A DNA stretch of 64,000 bases. Origin: Halichondria panicea (lineage: Eukaryota > Porifera > Demospongiae > Suberitida > Halichondriidae). The DNA lies in assembly GCF_963675165.1 (NCBI RefSeq), contig NC_087390.1:2216001-2280000 (forward strand), read 5' to 3'. The notes under the pieces are model-generated. The model ran no database searches. It worked only from the letters and a program-made list of their open reading frames with translations, and was not told the origin of the DNA. Positions within the stretch are counted from its first letter, which is position 1; every line of letters begins with the position of its first letter. The translations under genes and the position numbers were made by a program. This document shows positions 46,451 to 58,655 of the stretch, piece after piece.

Positions 46451-49081
46451 GGGGGGGGGGATAGTCTGTCTAATAAGATACATGTACATATACGTGTGCT
46501 TCAAGGAAGGGCACCAACAGACTGATATCAAATTTTTTAGGTTGAAGAGTTTTCTTGAGGGACGTGCATTACAGAGTACAGAGTACAAAGTAGATATACA
46601 GTAGAGACATGTAATTCAGGGCACAAATGTACGTTATAGTTATAACACGGGCACGAGGGATGTATGGAATATATTGCACTGAAGCACGAGGGCGTAAGCT
46701 CCGAGGGCTGAGTGCAATATATGCCATGCATCCCGAGTGCATGTGTTATAACTAGTTTATATCCCGAGGGCATAGCAACATAACACTGTCCTAGTAACAC
46801 AATATAAACTGCACAAAAAGATGACAAAGACAACTCTAGACACAGCTCCATCTCTTCTCTCTCCTAGACGTCAGTATATGCAGCGTATAAGATTGGCATG
46901 ACCGACGAATGGCTTGACGCAAAATTGTTGGAGTTCCAACGCTGAAACCACTGCAAAACAGCCCCACCCCACTTCTGGTGCTGCAAAACAGCCCCACCCC
47001 GCTACTGCAGCAAAGAAACAGCCCCACCCCATTTACTGCTGCGAAGAAACAGCCCCACCCCACTATACTACTCAGTGTAACTGCTGCTTGAACAGCCCCC
47101 TCCACTATCCTCGGCATCACAACCAAGCCAAAGAAGCTCGCCTCTACACTGCTGCAAAACAGCTCAAGCCCTCTGCAAAAAGAGCCGCTTCTAGTGCTAA
47201 TAATTGTGACAGGCTCTGGGAAAACCAGACTATTGGAGCAGACTAAAATTTTGTTGATTAATGTACCAAGTGATAGAGCAGAGCATTGCCTACACAATGA
47301 TATGCTTAGTGTTCACATACCTAGTTTCATACCCGAGTTATGCGCGTTGGAAACTTGAAGCCGTAAAATGTAGTATCGAGAAAAACGGCTCTCAAAGATT
47401 GCTTAATTAGGAAAAATAAGGTAATAGTGAAAGTTTGGACGAAGCGTTTCGATGGAAAGAGTTGGATTTAGAGCATCAGATTTACAGAGATGTAGTAGAA
47501 GGACTGCAGATACTTATACACCAATAATATTTTATTTGAGATTTTATACTGTAGGCATAAATTTAGCTGTAGCTCAATACTAAATTCTGCTCCAATAGTC
47601 TGGTTTTCCCAGAGCCTGTCACCTATGGTGAAGCCATAATTGACCGTGCATCAAGAAGTGGAGGACTAGGTCTAGGAACACAGAATCTTCACAAAATGAG
47701 CCTGGGACGATTTTAAAACCTGCATGGTTGCAAAAAAGAAACTCCAGCAGTGCTGAACATTCCTGCATTGCTGGACTTACTTTGATACTTGTTATTTCTC
47801 ATGATACAATATTTAATTTAATTATGCCAGAGGGGCGTTTTGTGGTTAGTGCATTATGACTTTGTAGTGCAATATGACTTTCAGCAGTGCATTATGCTGC
47901 ATATTGCACTTGGCAACAACGTAGCAACGGGATGTAAAATACATTGTATGTACAATAGATGTAAAATATTCCCGGAGTTTAACTATGACTACAGTGACCC
48001 CTCCATCCTACCCTGCGTTTATGTATGTGCATGTGCTTACCTTCTGTTGTTCGTCTACTAGACCGTTCTCGATGATCTCCACAAGACTCTTGAGATGAGG
48101 CAACACAGCACACCCCATGAGGATGGCTATCTGCTGACAGATCTTGATGCCGGTATGACGGGCCTGCCACGACTTCTTGGAGCGACACACGGCCTTCAAA
48201 AAGGGCAAGAGAGAGGGGATACCCAGCGCTGAGGCCACCACCGCAAATGCCCTGAGAGAGAGTTGAGTTGATTAAGAGTAAATTAGGAGCAACCTGTAGT
48301 TGTCAGGGTTTCTTTTAGTGAAGGTTGGTGGGTGATTTTTCACCTGCTTTGAGCAAACCCACTTAATATTTGGAACCCCCATTTTCATCCACTTATGTAA
48401 TGTAAGTTTTTCAAAGAAACACTTAGTTGTTAAATATTTCTATAGCTATTACCAATTGTTTACATCCGGGCATGTCAATTTGAACACAGAGCAATTAGCT
48501 GTGTTGTCTGTTTGGTGAGACTAAAGGTTCAAAACAACCGATAAATAACTCAAAAGGACTATCATCTTTCTTTGCTGGTGCTGCCTGCCCGGAAGCAGTC
48601 TACAGCTGTGTGTGTGTGTGTGTGTGTTCTAGCGACATGTACACTGTGTATGGCTTTAACTGTGAGCACACAGCAACAAGGCTTCTAGAGGACACCTGAC
48701 ACTTGGTAAGGGAATTATAGAAAGGCTATTATTATTACTGTGAGCACTAGTCTGCTCAGGCAATATATGTGCCTACTCTGACGCGTACAGAATAAACCAG
48801 TGGACAAAGTTATTATATCATATTTAAGAATGAAAATAAGACATGAAATTTAGAAGGTTCGAGTTAACAAATTATTAATTATTAACAAATTTTTCCCACC
48901 CCCTCACCTTGCAGTGGTGTTGCGAACATATTCGTCGATGTTGTCAATGTCAGGTCTCATGGTGGAGATCATGGTAGCCAGGCCAGCTGCCTTGGCAAGG
49001 TTGGAGATGATCTCACGACCCTCTACACGAGCGTAATAGTCCTCATCGATGAGCAACGGCTCAATCACTACCAGGATCTGT

Positions 49082-49155
<74 letters not shown>

Positions 49156-52100
49156 GGTGGCGTGTGTGTGTGTGTGTGAGGTGATGTGTCAAACTTCAGA
49201 TCAGATTGTTATATAATACATGTACATCTAGGTACAGTGTAAGGCCTTTGTAAGGGCATCTTTGGGAAACAAAGTTTTGGCTCTTATACAGAGGTGGCCT
49301 TTGTTGAGAGGTACATTGTACACATGCATACAGCCTGTACCTTCTTGATTTGACAATTACACGCACCATGTACATTCATGTGTTTATTTGCAACAATAAT
49401 TATAATTATGTACTTGTAATTATGCATAGTTTTCTCACCTTGTGTACATAGGGGCGTACAAGATCATCCAGTTTGTAGAGTATTCGATCGATGACCTTTA
49501 CCAACAAATGCCTCTCCTGGTCCTCCAGAGTGGGGGACATGAGGAGGGGCAGGATCTGGTTGAACAGAGAATCTGCCCCTAATTCTCGAGCTTTCTCTGT
49601 TATTTGACGCAGGGCAGACTATAGATGGGGGAGGAGATAATCAACATAACACCTGGAATAAGACGTGCGTGCCAGGAGGCTGCGAATGCAAATTTGTATG
49701 TGTAGGTACAAATGAACATTGTAGATGTAAGTGCTTTTGGGGGGCAGATACGCTAGCGATGTGTGTGGGGTGTCACCCAGGGGATTTGTGGGTACATTGT
49801 GGGTACATTGCGACTTCACTTATCCTCCCAAAGGATTTTCGCCTACTATAATTTTTACAAACTCAATTATGTGGTTAACTTAGCGACACTTAGCGACAAA
49901 CCTTTCTTCACTTATCCTCCCAAAGGATTTTCGCCTACTATAATTTTTACAAACTCAATTATGTGGTTAACTTAGCGACACTTAGCGACAAACCTTTCTC
50001 ATTGGAGGTGTTCCGTTCTTGATCTTGAGGAGAAGCTTCATGATTCGTCGCTCCTTCTGTTCCTCTGCACTCAGCGTCTCTTCATCAACATCCTCCAGCA
50101 GCTGTGTGTGTGTGTGAGGAGGTCAACGAATTGTAAACTTGAGCTCAAAAGCAATCGGTTACCTAAAACAAACGGTCACCAGTTTTACTTTTATTCTCAT
50201 TTTAGTTAGAGAGCTCACCTTTGAGAAGTATTGAGCGTCCTCCATTTTCATGTACGGCAGCTCTTGTTTGCCTGCCCCCTGAGGCTGGAGGTCATCAACT
50301 ATCTTGACCTTGTCATCATCCATCTGGAACCGGAACCCGCTCATGCCCATGGGGGTGGGCGTGGCAGTCAGCTTTCGGGCAGGTGTACGAATCGGATTGT
50401 AGTTGGTTGGAGGCTTTAAGATCTGTGAGGGTGTGAATAGTGCAGGTAAATGACAAATACGGTGAGTTAGAAATAGTACTCGTTGAATGTGGTCATGCAA
50501 GTACTCAATTTTTGGCCTGATCAAAATGTTTGAGACATCATGTGATAGGACTTGCTTTCAGCTACTCAGAAACGTTTGTACCATTGAAATTGGCCGTTCC
50601 AAACAAAAGTTACAGGCCCTGAAACTAGTGCCCAAAATAAATACAGTTCAATAGTCTCAATCCACCTTGTAGCCGTCCTGTGGAAAGAGAGCGTCGAGCT
50701 CATCGTCAGAGAGGGGTCTGTTCCTATCGTCCATCTCCTTCTCCCATCTCCAGCTCTGCATCTGCTCAGGGGTCATTGAACCCAGCTGGCCGGGGGATGG
50801 GGTCATCATGCCTCGAGCAAGAGCTCCTGGAGGGGCAGGGGGGGGCAGTCACCAGCTGATTAACACTTACAGACGATAATGTGCATGTGACTCTGCAGTA
50901 CTATTGTGGCCACCCTCTATAATACAGTCAGCTCAAAACTTCCATAGCGTGTGTTTTGATCAGTGTTAGTAAGTAGCGGCACTTCTTTACTATTTACTAT
51001 AGTATAAAATTTTGCGGAATGACCGTAATTTTTCGCAGATCTAATTTTTGCAGAATAGCAGTAGTCTCATGAATCAGCTGCACCTCTCAGGGAGGAACGT
51101 CTGAGCAGTCTTTATGTGCAGTCATGGCACAATGGAATGGTATTACGTAACTGTACAATCTAACAAAACCATAAAAATGTGATGATTTTACCACATTCGC
51201 TATCTGAGCTTAGCCACATCACTGCTTGCTGCTCAACCGCATGTAAAGTTTCATTACTTGCTGCCTCCTATTTAAGTCACCTGATACTTGTGATCTCATT
51301 GGTCATGTTGGGATTCCACCGTGGCCCATGAGTTCATTCATGTAAAGAAAAGGGCGGCTGATACTATTTTGCAGCATGTATGCATGCGATATTAGATTCA
51401 TGGGTATTACCATATATGCTTGATCAGGAGCAGTGGCTACCGAATGTTTCATTTTGCTGGAAGAGGAGGCTACAATTCGAGAGTAGGCCACTGTTCACAA
51501 GAGCGGCGTTTATTAGCTCCAGCTAATTCAACAACTTTTAGTTTGTCATCAAAAGTTCTTTTCACGAGAAACCTTTGTGAAGCACTAACAAGCTGCTACC
51601 TGAAGCTAGTAGTAGACCCTGATAAATTATGCTTTTTTTCACCCATTATTCTATTCTTTAAGTCTTGAAAAATGTCCCTATTATTCTCATAAAAAATCCG
51701 ATTATTCTCTATCATAAAAATCCAAAAATGTGACATAATAATTATAGACAAAATTAAGACGTACAACACACAGCTGACACACGACATAATTAATAATTAT
51801 ATCACATATGGTTCTCAGTGTTATCTTGCTGACTTAATTGAACTGATGCATAATATTCACCTTACAGCCATTTTTTTGCCATGAGAACATTGTTATGCAA
51901 AACTTAATGTACTGACCTTTACCAAAAATGAACATTTAGACACCTATTATACTAAAATTATTCCGAGACTAGCTAGTAGCTACGTACATGTAGCTAGCTG
52001 CTAATATTAATAATTCTTTTTGCTGCCACGTGCAGAAATGCTAGAGTCAAAGGTCACTGAGGCTACTATTTGAGAGCGGCCTCTGATCGAGCATTACGGT

Positions 52101-55100
52101 AAATGTTCGCAGTACATGCTAATCAGCGAAAACTCCAAACATAATTTATACACCATTGGAATATAATTATCTGCTATACGACAATTTATGTCAACATTAT
52201 TTGTTCTTTTAAGTTATTATCATAGAGCAACAAGAAGATAAGACGATGCACTTGAAACAAAGAAGGACTTGAAAAAGGAATTTGATAGCCTGCCAAGTTG
52301 CAAGTTTCTCTTCGCTGTAGTGTGTTGAAGTATAGTGCTGCAAGGAGAATGCACTGCTATACAACCTACATATCCTGGGGGGCGTGACCCAGACTCCCCT
52401 TCAAGCTGTATTGAATGAAAGCACCGCGGGTGCTGATGCCTCGGTGGAGGTGCCAAGGCTACATACCATAATTATAGCTAGCTTTTATACACACATTGAA
52501 TTTATTATGATGAATAATTAATTTTGCTGCATGTGGGAAACTCAAATAGTGGGTAATGATCGACCATGATTGTTGTTAAAAACGATCTATGCCAAAAGTT
52601 CATGTCTAAAATTAATGGCAAGTCAGCAGAGCCTTGCAGCTCTCTTCTCACTCTGCAGCTACCAATAGCTAGCGCTCTAGTGCAGAGCTAGCTACTAAGT
52701 AGAGTAGCAACACTTGGTGAACAAATTTTGCTACGGACTCTTCTGAAAAGGCTGCAATGGCATTCCAAGTAAGCAAAACTAGGCATAACTCGAGAACGAA
52801 GCTTATTTTACAAATCCAACCATTGCAAGCCAAGAAAACATGACTAGAAACTCTTACTTGCACTTCATTGATCTTTGAGCAGCTGAAATAGTCTACACAC
52901 ACACACACTACCGTATACCTCGCTTGCGCATGCGCACCGAGGCATAATTAGCATTGAATTTGTTGACTTATTGGGGCGAGCGCAAGCGAATCCTCGTGAC
53001 CCTTTACCAACTTTTATGTGAATTGCTTCTCATGGGCACAATGGCTAGCTACACTTAAGCTCAGCTCAGACAAGCAGAGACACATACTCCTGTGTAGGCC
53101 ACAGAGGCCACAACTGGCTAGCTACACTTAAGCTCAGACAACACACATACTCTTGAGACCACAGAGGCCACAGCTGGCTGGCTGCACTAAGCTCAGACAA
53201 CACACAGACTCTTGAGGCCACAGAGGCCACAGCTGGCTGGTTGCACTAAGCTCAGACAACACACAGACTCTTGAGGCCACAGGCAAGACACAGAGGCCAC
53301 AATTGGCTAGCTACACTCTGGAGCCCAGGGGCAAGACCTACACAGACACTCTTGAGTACACTGCAGACACTCTTGAGGCCACAGGCACTCTTGAGGACAC
53401 AGGCATGCCTGCAGTAACATTATGTGTTGTCTTATGATAATAAACCTTGCTTGGTCCACAATAACATTAACAAACAAGACAAACATATCACAACTACTTC
53501 TGCAATTCTTAACGTCACATAGAGCGGTGGGGACTGATCACATGAAGGAAGTGCATCAAATTAAACACGTTGAACTTAGACAAAACCTTATGATTATGAA
53601 CTCAAACGCTTACACTCGCCACATGACACCTTGTGTCACTCTAGTTATTTGATAGTGTAGAAAACTGTGTGGTCTAGCTTATAGGGCCGTGCCATAATGT
53701 CACATGAGTGTACCATTTAAATTTGTGCACAGATGCTAGTGTTCAGACATTCCCTCAACCTGCATGAGTAACTTTACACTCTGAAGCATTCCCTCAACCT
53801 ACCTGAAAACCTCTGTAAACATCTAAAAACCTGTCCCAGTTTATCACCACAATAAACACCTGGTAAAGGTCATCGTAACAACGCATTACATGCTCAATAT
53901 CAGTCAATACATTGTCGAGACTGTATGCACCATCATTATTACTAGCGGGCGAATGAGCCAAATCAGCAGCCTTTTGCGATCTTACTATTGCTTTCTGGCA
54001 AGGATCGTGTGTTTTTTGGGTTTTGTGATTGTATGGTTGCGAATTGATCAACCCTCGCAAAGTACAAAGTATATATACGTTTACATTCTAATAATGCAGT
54101 ATTGAGGGAATTCTCCCAGAACCCTAGAATGTCATGTGATATCGCATACAAATACCCAGCCCCCCCTCTCCTCCGTTTTTCTAAAATCGTACACTTGGCT
54201 TGACATTTCTAAAAGCAAAGTAAAAGAAGATCTGCATTCGCACACATTACCATTATGGCCTTGAAACATTTCAAACTGAAGGCCTACATGAGTGCACGTC
54301 GTATCACTACCTACCTGCTGGTGTAGGTGCTCCAAAGTTGGGTGTGGCTGCTCCGATGGAAGGGGTACCAAAGGAGGGGGTGTTCCCCATACTCGGTGTG
54401 CCCCCACCCACTCTCTGAGAGGCAGGAGTCTCGTCCCAACGAGAGCGACGTTTGCTGAATGGAGTGGGCGTGTCTGATACATTGTCTCCACCCCCTCCAC
54501 GATCAGTGCGAGGTGTCTCCGCCCACCCAGCACGACTGGGGGTTTCCCCTGAGTAGACAAATAGAAAATAGAATGAGTAAAAATTACAACAATGAAAGAA
54601 TCAATATCATCATCAGTAAGTTTGACACAGTTGGCTGGGCTCACCTGATTTATCGGCTTTGGGTGTGTCCCCCCATCGAGGGGTCTCATCCCATCTGTTC
54701 TTACGACCGGGGGTAGCAGCTCCAGGGGTTGCTGCTCCGGGGGTAGCATCCCACACACGCGATGAGGGAGTCAATCCAGGGGTCTCTGAGCCTTTAGCAT
54801 GTCCGGGGGTCTCGTCCCAACCACTCTTCTGGGGGGTGGTCTGAAGGAAGGAGTCGAGTTAAGGTATTGCACAAAATAATATCAATAGTCTAGAGTTTAG
54901 CCTCGATTTCAGGCCTTTTGTACGTGGTACTGAGGGTTAAGGTTTGCTTTGCTAGGCTAGAGACGAGTACTGTGTTTACTTGATTAAACGCCCGGGCGTT
55001 TGTTTCAGATCGAAGTCTTTAGAGGGGGCGTTTAAACGAGGAGGGAGTTTAATCCAGGAGGGCGTTTATTGTTATGTCCCCTCCAAAACTCTTGCACAGC

Positions 55101-58100
55101 AGCAGTTATCGTGCTCTTCTTGGGCTGCTGTCTCAGCTTAAAATCTATTCTCAGCTTAAATTTAAGTCATAGGAGTGCCCTCTGTGCCGGTATCTCTCTC
55201 TCTGCCATCGATGCATCATAAAAAAGTATTTTTATTCTATGCTGCCACGCTTGCAACTGGGTTCCATATGCTATTTCAGCTCCACTCACAGTGCCATGCC
55301 CCATACATGGGCGATTATTTTAAGATGGGCGTTTATTGACAAAGACAGAGCTTTTACCCTGGGCGTTTAAACGAGATGGGCGTTTATTCAAGGAGGGCGT
55401 TTAATCAAGTAAATACGGTACATACATAACGTTACACGTATTCTTTCATGCAACATTATACAAGCCCGGCCAGGACACGTGTGGTGTTCTAACCTCTGCT
55501 TGGTCCCAGGATGACTTCTTCTTGACCGGGGCGGCGCTCTCCTCGGAGGTCGTGTTATCCCAGCGACCTCGCTTGCGAGGCTTCCCCTCCTCCTTCTGTT
55601 CCACGATGGCATTTTGGATGTCTCGCTACAGAGAGATGGTGGTAAATAGTAAGTGCTTAATATTAATGTGCACAATGTACATTGCTTAGAGCATTCAACT
55701 GACTCGAGGTTCCAGAGTGTTAATTGCTACTGACACTAATACAACATTTAATTACAGAGCCAGCAATAATATACTTCATGCTCTAGTTGTACTACAGAAT
55801 GTATCTCCTACCTCTTCTTGGCGTAGCTGCTTCTCAACCATGACATCAGCATACTGTCGTAGCCTGGGGTCGGGGGTTTTTCCTCCTACAGGATCAGAGT
55901 ACAGAGTTCAAGGGTCGTAACGAACGTACACACCACACTACAATACAGCCAGTCCCTGGGACAATACCACGCCCACTGCCAGACGTCAGCTACGAGGCTT
56001 GTCAACCAGAGCCCTGACTTACAAAAAACAACATTTATTATGCCCTAAAGTACTGAGTGTAAGTTAGCATGCAGTTAGTACATGTAGAGGAGGTGCTCCG
56101 GATCGTCATGGCAACTGTCTGTAAGAGAAGGAGAGAGCTTGTTAGCAAGTAACCGCTCCTGACCTTCTCAGATCAACAAATAAACAAAATTAATGCATAC
56201 AAACAGCTAACACATGCATGGTAGCTATTGTGGATGCTAGTATATGCATACAGATTATCACAGCTGTCTACTCTCCACTCAGATGTCGGCACGGTAACTT
56301 ACAACGATGACATCTCAGCAGACAAGTTTTAGCAATTCTAAAAATAGGTACATACACAAGAGTACATAAACTGAAATGGGCAGTACAGAACAATCGACTA
56401 GTTACAAGCACAAGCACGTATGCATGATAGGTACGTCTATATACTACATTGTATGTACAGTCTAGCAGCTAACTTACCTTGCAGTGCTCTAGCTAGGGGA
56501 TATATGGACAATGGATACTTCTTAACTATAGCCACTCGTTCCATTTACAACTCTCAATAAGTTATAGCAACAATTTGTTTGGGACCTACATACATTGCTT
56601 AAAATACAAAAATTGATATGTTGCAAATATTACAAGCTTACTTGCCCCACATAGCCCCTGCTAAAGCACTGTACTAATACAGGCAGGTGACTAGCTCTAT
56701 ATTTGTGACTTATCACCTACCATCAGCAAACGGGTCCTGACGCATTGGGGAGATCATCATGTTCCGGTACTGGCGATTGTGATACTCGTCATGACGATTG
56801 GCAATGACTCGCTGCTGCTGTGCCTCCAAGAGAACATCAGGCTGTGAGAATTAAGGAAAGGAGGAGTTAAAACTTCTCTGAGCAAGGACGTAGCAAGCAA
56901 GAGTTTAGAGTGGTCAGGCCAAGGTAAATTTTGCAAAAAAAAGTTAACTAATTGATTGCAATATTGACGACCATTACCAGGAAACCATTATGCAATTAAT
57001 GACGACCATTACCTACTTCCTGACTGCTTGCTACAGCCTTGTACAGGGTGAGAAATTTCATGCCACATAAAGTGCTAATGGAGCCAGAAGGACAAGTTTT
57101 GTCTTGTCTTTACAGCTTCATGGAGTATACACTGTATACCGTAGAAACTGGATTATTAGCGTATGTGCTTTTAGGGTCAATAGCAGAGCTCTCTACGCTT
57201 ATATTCGAGAATGCGCCTATAATGCAGTCATTTTGAGCCCCACCCAGCAACCGGATGTTTCTGTGATGAGAGCTGGCTCGCAAGCTGGCTAGAAAGTGAG
57301 CAAGCAAAGCAAGCAGGCAACCCTAACTGGATCTACTATTATGTTACAGTTCATTTTACAGTTCACTTACATCATTTAAATTCATATTATAAAAACATTC
57401 ATATTGACCAGGAACTTAGAATAAAAGGGCCTCATCCATGTCTTACATTCTCTCAGCATGATCAGACAAGTAACAGCATGCCCAGAGAGTCCTTACAGAT
57501 GGATATCACCAGCTATATAGCTATCATGCACTGTACAAGCTAACTAGCTCATAGATAAATAAAATTAGCTGAATCAATTCTAAAATTTTACTAATAACCT
57601 TCGCATAATTGGAAAAGCGCTTCAATTCGAGTATAAAAAACCTGCAGTCGAGCATGCGCTTAAAATAAAGATACACTTATAGTCGAGTAAGCGCTAATAA
57701 TCCAGTTTCTACGGTATTGTGCGAAATTTCGAGGCACTTGACTTTTGTGGAATTGCCTAGAGCTAAAACCGTTTCGTTGAATACATTTCACACTATACAG
57801 TATGTTAATTTTGCACACATTGCATCCGCCGTTAGCTATGTTTGTGGAAGTTTGCTAACCCTTGAAAACATCGCGCTATACGATGACATCACGGTGTTAG
57901 TCTACTGTGTATCACTGTAATACACCCTGAGGGACAGTGCTAGTGGTCACTTCTGATCCCTTATCTATTCTCAGCAGCTGTAGTTTTCTGTGGCTATCAA
58001 GCGTGTCAATCATAACTAGCTAATCATGATCGACACTTCATTCAATGGTGGCCGTTGTTATTGTGTACCTGATCATTAGGTGGCAGGTCGTTCAGCACAT

Positions 58101-58655
58101 CAGCTGGGGCAGAGAAGTTTTGTCGACCGGCGGCAGGTCGAATACCAGTGTCTTCTTCCTGGGGGGCAACAAAACAACAGAATTATAATAATACGTTAAA
58201 TTAATTGATCATTACCTCGTCATCTTCGTTGAAGCCAATGGATGTGTCGTAGGATCCCTTATCAGAGCGGCCATAGATCATGGAGTCAAAGTTACCCATA
58301 GACTCTAACCCGATCTAAACAAAAAGGTGAATAAAATAATGAGTAAAGTGATACATGTAATTATGATATCGGCACTGTATTATACCTTCTCCTTGGAACT
58401 TGCCAGTGCTTTGTTTTTGGCCTGGATCTGTTGCATTTGGGCATCAATATCTGTAGCGTAACAACACAGCATCAAGCACACACACAACCTCACACAAGGG
58501 AGGGGGGGGGGGGGGGGGTAGTCACATCCTTCCATCCCAGTCATTAATAATAATTATGTTATGTATTGTTTTACTTGGGTCTAATAGCTAAATTTGCATG
58601 TTTTTAAGCTTTATTTTTATCCCAGTCCCTCACCTTCATGAGTAGTAGCTGCCAT
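34107..58655 (-). CDS. SF3B1: Splicing factor 3B subunit 1 (U2 snRNP)
   Basis: Twenty-seven exons give 1293 residues (human 1304): 58634-58655, 58386-58450, 58216-58314, 58069-58158, 56721-56841, 55812-55885, 55494-55625, 54645-54840, 54315-54548, 50666-50826, 50219-50422, 49994-50101, 49439-49618, 48908-49077, 48041-48251, 46299-46405, 45812-45974, 44643-44768, 43935-44060, 41646-41741, 41146-41328, 40169-40347, 37436-37621, 35761-36033, 34622-34838, 34270-34344, 34107-34190. Lengths and phases all agree. The N-terminal third carries RWDETP-type U2AF-ligand motifs and TP repeats; LTATPTPMG marks the p14-binding region; the rest is HEAT repeats. In the U2 snRNP this protein holds the branch-point duplex. 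Residues R614, K655 and K689 match the human mutation hotspots R625, K666 and K700. The start codon is 252 bp from that of CIR1. Several introns abut (CA)n at the acceptor. Confidence 0.97.
34936..35140. repeat. Two tandem copies of a 103-bp unit in SF3B1 intron
   Basis: Segments starting AAACCAGTTCCCCTACAAAT at about 34936 and 35039 are repeated with a few substitutions, up to ACGTAGGTAAG(A/G)AGCCC. There is no coding role. Confidence 0.85.
36128..36256. repeat. Foldback palindrome in SF3B1 intron
   Basis: ATTATCCTATGGATACTGAA at the left is mirrored by AGTATCCATGGGATAAT at the right. The interior AGTAACTGCACGAGTGCC and GGCACGAGTGACAGTTACT pair, so the stretch forms a nearly complete hairpin of about 125 bases. 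The following 36260-37260 shows no recognised feature. Confidence 0.75.
37316..37412. repeat. (GA)n microsatellite just inside an SF3B1 donor
   Basis: A GA tract of nearly 100 bp, that is (CT)n in the transcript, starting about 24 bases after the 5' splice site at 37436. Confidence 0.95.
38725..38928. repeat. Three tandem 68-bp units in SF3B1 intron
   Basis: Units beginning GCCACTGGATACTGCTCCAT start at 38725, 38793 and 38861 and are nearly identical. Degenerate GGGGCTCTTGAGGGTCTACA repeats follow at about 39237-39312. The remainder of this 2.5-kb intron contains no recognised gene. Confidence 0.9.
41742..43934. other. Long SF3B1 intron without recognised gene
   Basis: It holds a (GT)n tract at 41759-41790 directly next to the acceptor of the exon at 41646-41741 and otherwise mostly unique sequence. 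Open frames at 43119-43642 overlap on both strands, show no family resemblance and have no supporting splice context. Confidence 0.5.
44062..44140. repeat. (GT)n microsatellite at SF3B1 acceptor
   Basis: A GT-rich tract adjoins the exon 43935-44060. In transcript orientation it is (CA)n ending in the acceptor AG. Confidence 0.9.
45361..45761. mobile_element. MITE with TACCGTATATCTTCTAATTT ends
   Basis: The left end TACCGTATATCTTCTAATTT is perfectly mirrored at the right end over about 28 bp, 401 bp total. A neighbouring, more decayed palindromic element with TACCGTATAGC and AATTTTCG ends lies at about 45153-45360. Confidence 0.85.
46406..46460. repeat. (GT)n plus G-run at SF3B1 acceptor
   Basis: Directly adjacent to the exon 46299-46405. 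It is (CA)n ending in the AG of the 3' splice site in the transcript. Confidence 0.9.
46620..47640. repeat. Composite inverted-repeat region in SF3B1 intron
   Basis: TTATAACACGGGCACGAGGG near 46640 is mirrored near 46730-46752. A C-rich minisatellite (GCAAAACAGCCCCACCCC, about 33-bp units) lies at 46955-47060. GACAGGCTCTGGGAAAACCA at 47208 is repeated in inverted orientation at 47588-47621. I read these as nested or juxtaposed foldback elements. No gene is supported. Confidence 0.6.
49083..49180. repeat. Long (GT)n microsatellite at SF3B1 acceptor
   Basis: About 95 bp of nearly pure GT beside the exon 48908-49077; in the transcript, (CA)n followed by CGTACAG and the exon. Confidence 0.95.
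49813..49996. repeat. Tandem 92-bp duplication spanning an SF3B1 5' splice site
   Basis: The segment CTTCACTTATCCTCCCAAAG...GCGACAAACCTTTCT occurs twice, offset by 92 bp. Each copy contains the complement of AGAAAGGTTTGTCGC, the end of the exon 49994-50101 with its donor. A second identical donor therefore lies at 49902/49901 within the intron. Confidence 0.92.
51065..51363. mobile_element. Decayed relative of the 21757-22222 MITE
   Basis: It starts TAGTCTCATGAATCAGC. Its right part contains GGCGGCTGAT and CATGAGTTCATTCATG with a CCACCG-like segment, in the same order as the inverted end of the 21757-22222 element. The end and target duplication are no longer recognisable. Confidence 0.5.
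51418..52101. mobile_element. MITE with TACC(A/G)TA ends in SF3B1 intron
   Basis: Left end TACCATATATGCTTGATC; the right end, inverted, reads TACCGTAATGCTCGATCAG. About 680 bp. Related to the sequence at 20591-21226, sharing CCGAATGTTTCATTTTGC-like and TCACTGAGGCTACTATTT segments. Confidence 0.6.
52436..52945. mobile_element. About 510-bp dispersed repeat (copy 2 of 2)
   Basis: Inverted copy of 14442-14950, with the same ATGCCTCGGTG...CACCGAGGCAT ends. It lies in the long SF3B1 intron between the exons at 50666 and 54315. Confidence 0.75.
53040..53410. repeat. Minisatellite of about 60 bp in SF3B1 intron
   Basis: Repeated units contain GCACTAAGCTCAGACAACAC and ACTCTTGAGGCCACAGAGGC, degenerating towards the right. 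Confidence 0.85.
54968..55420. mobile_element. MITE with TACCGTATTTACTTGATTAA ends
   Basis: Left end TACTGTGTTTACTTGATTAA; the right end, inverted, reads TACCGTATTTACTTGATTAA, with GGGCGTTTA motifs throughout. 453 bp, in an SF3B1 intron. Confidence 0.8.
57137..57716. mobile_element. MITE with TACCGTAGAAACTGGATTAT ends
   Basis: The left end TACCGTAGAAACTGGATTAT is mirrored perfectly at the right end over about 25 bp. 580 bp, in an SF3B1 intron. Degenerate TACCGTA-like palindromic sequence continues at about 57717-57880. Confidence 0.85.

Noticed and set aside
54132-54758. 208-codon minus-strand frame
   Set aside because: It runs in another frame through the SF3B1 exon at 54315-54548. Its TP/RWDETP-coding frame with matching phases is the real one.
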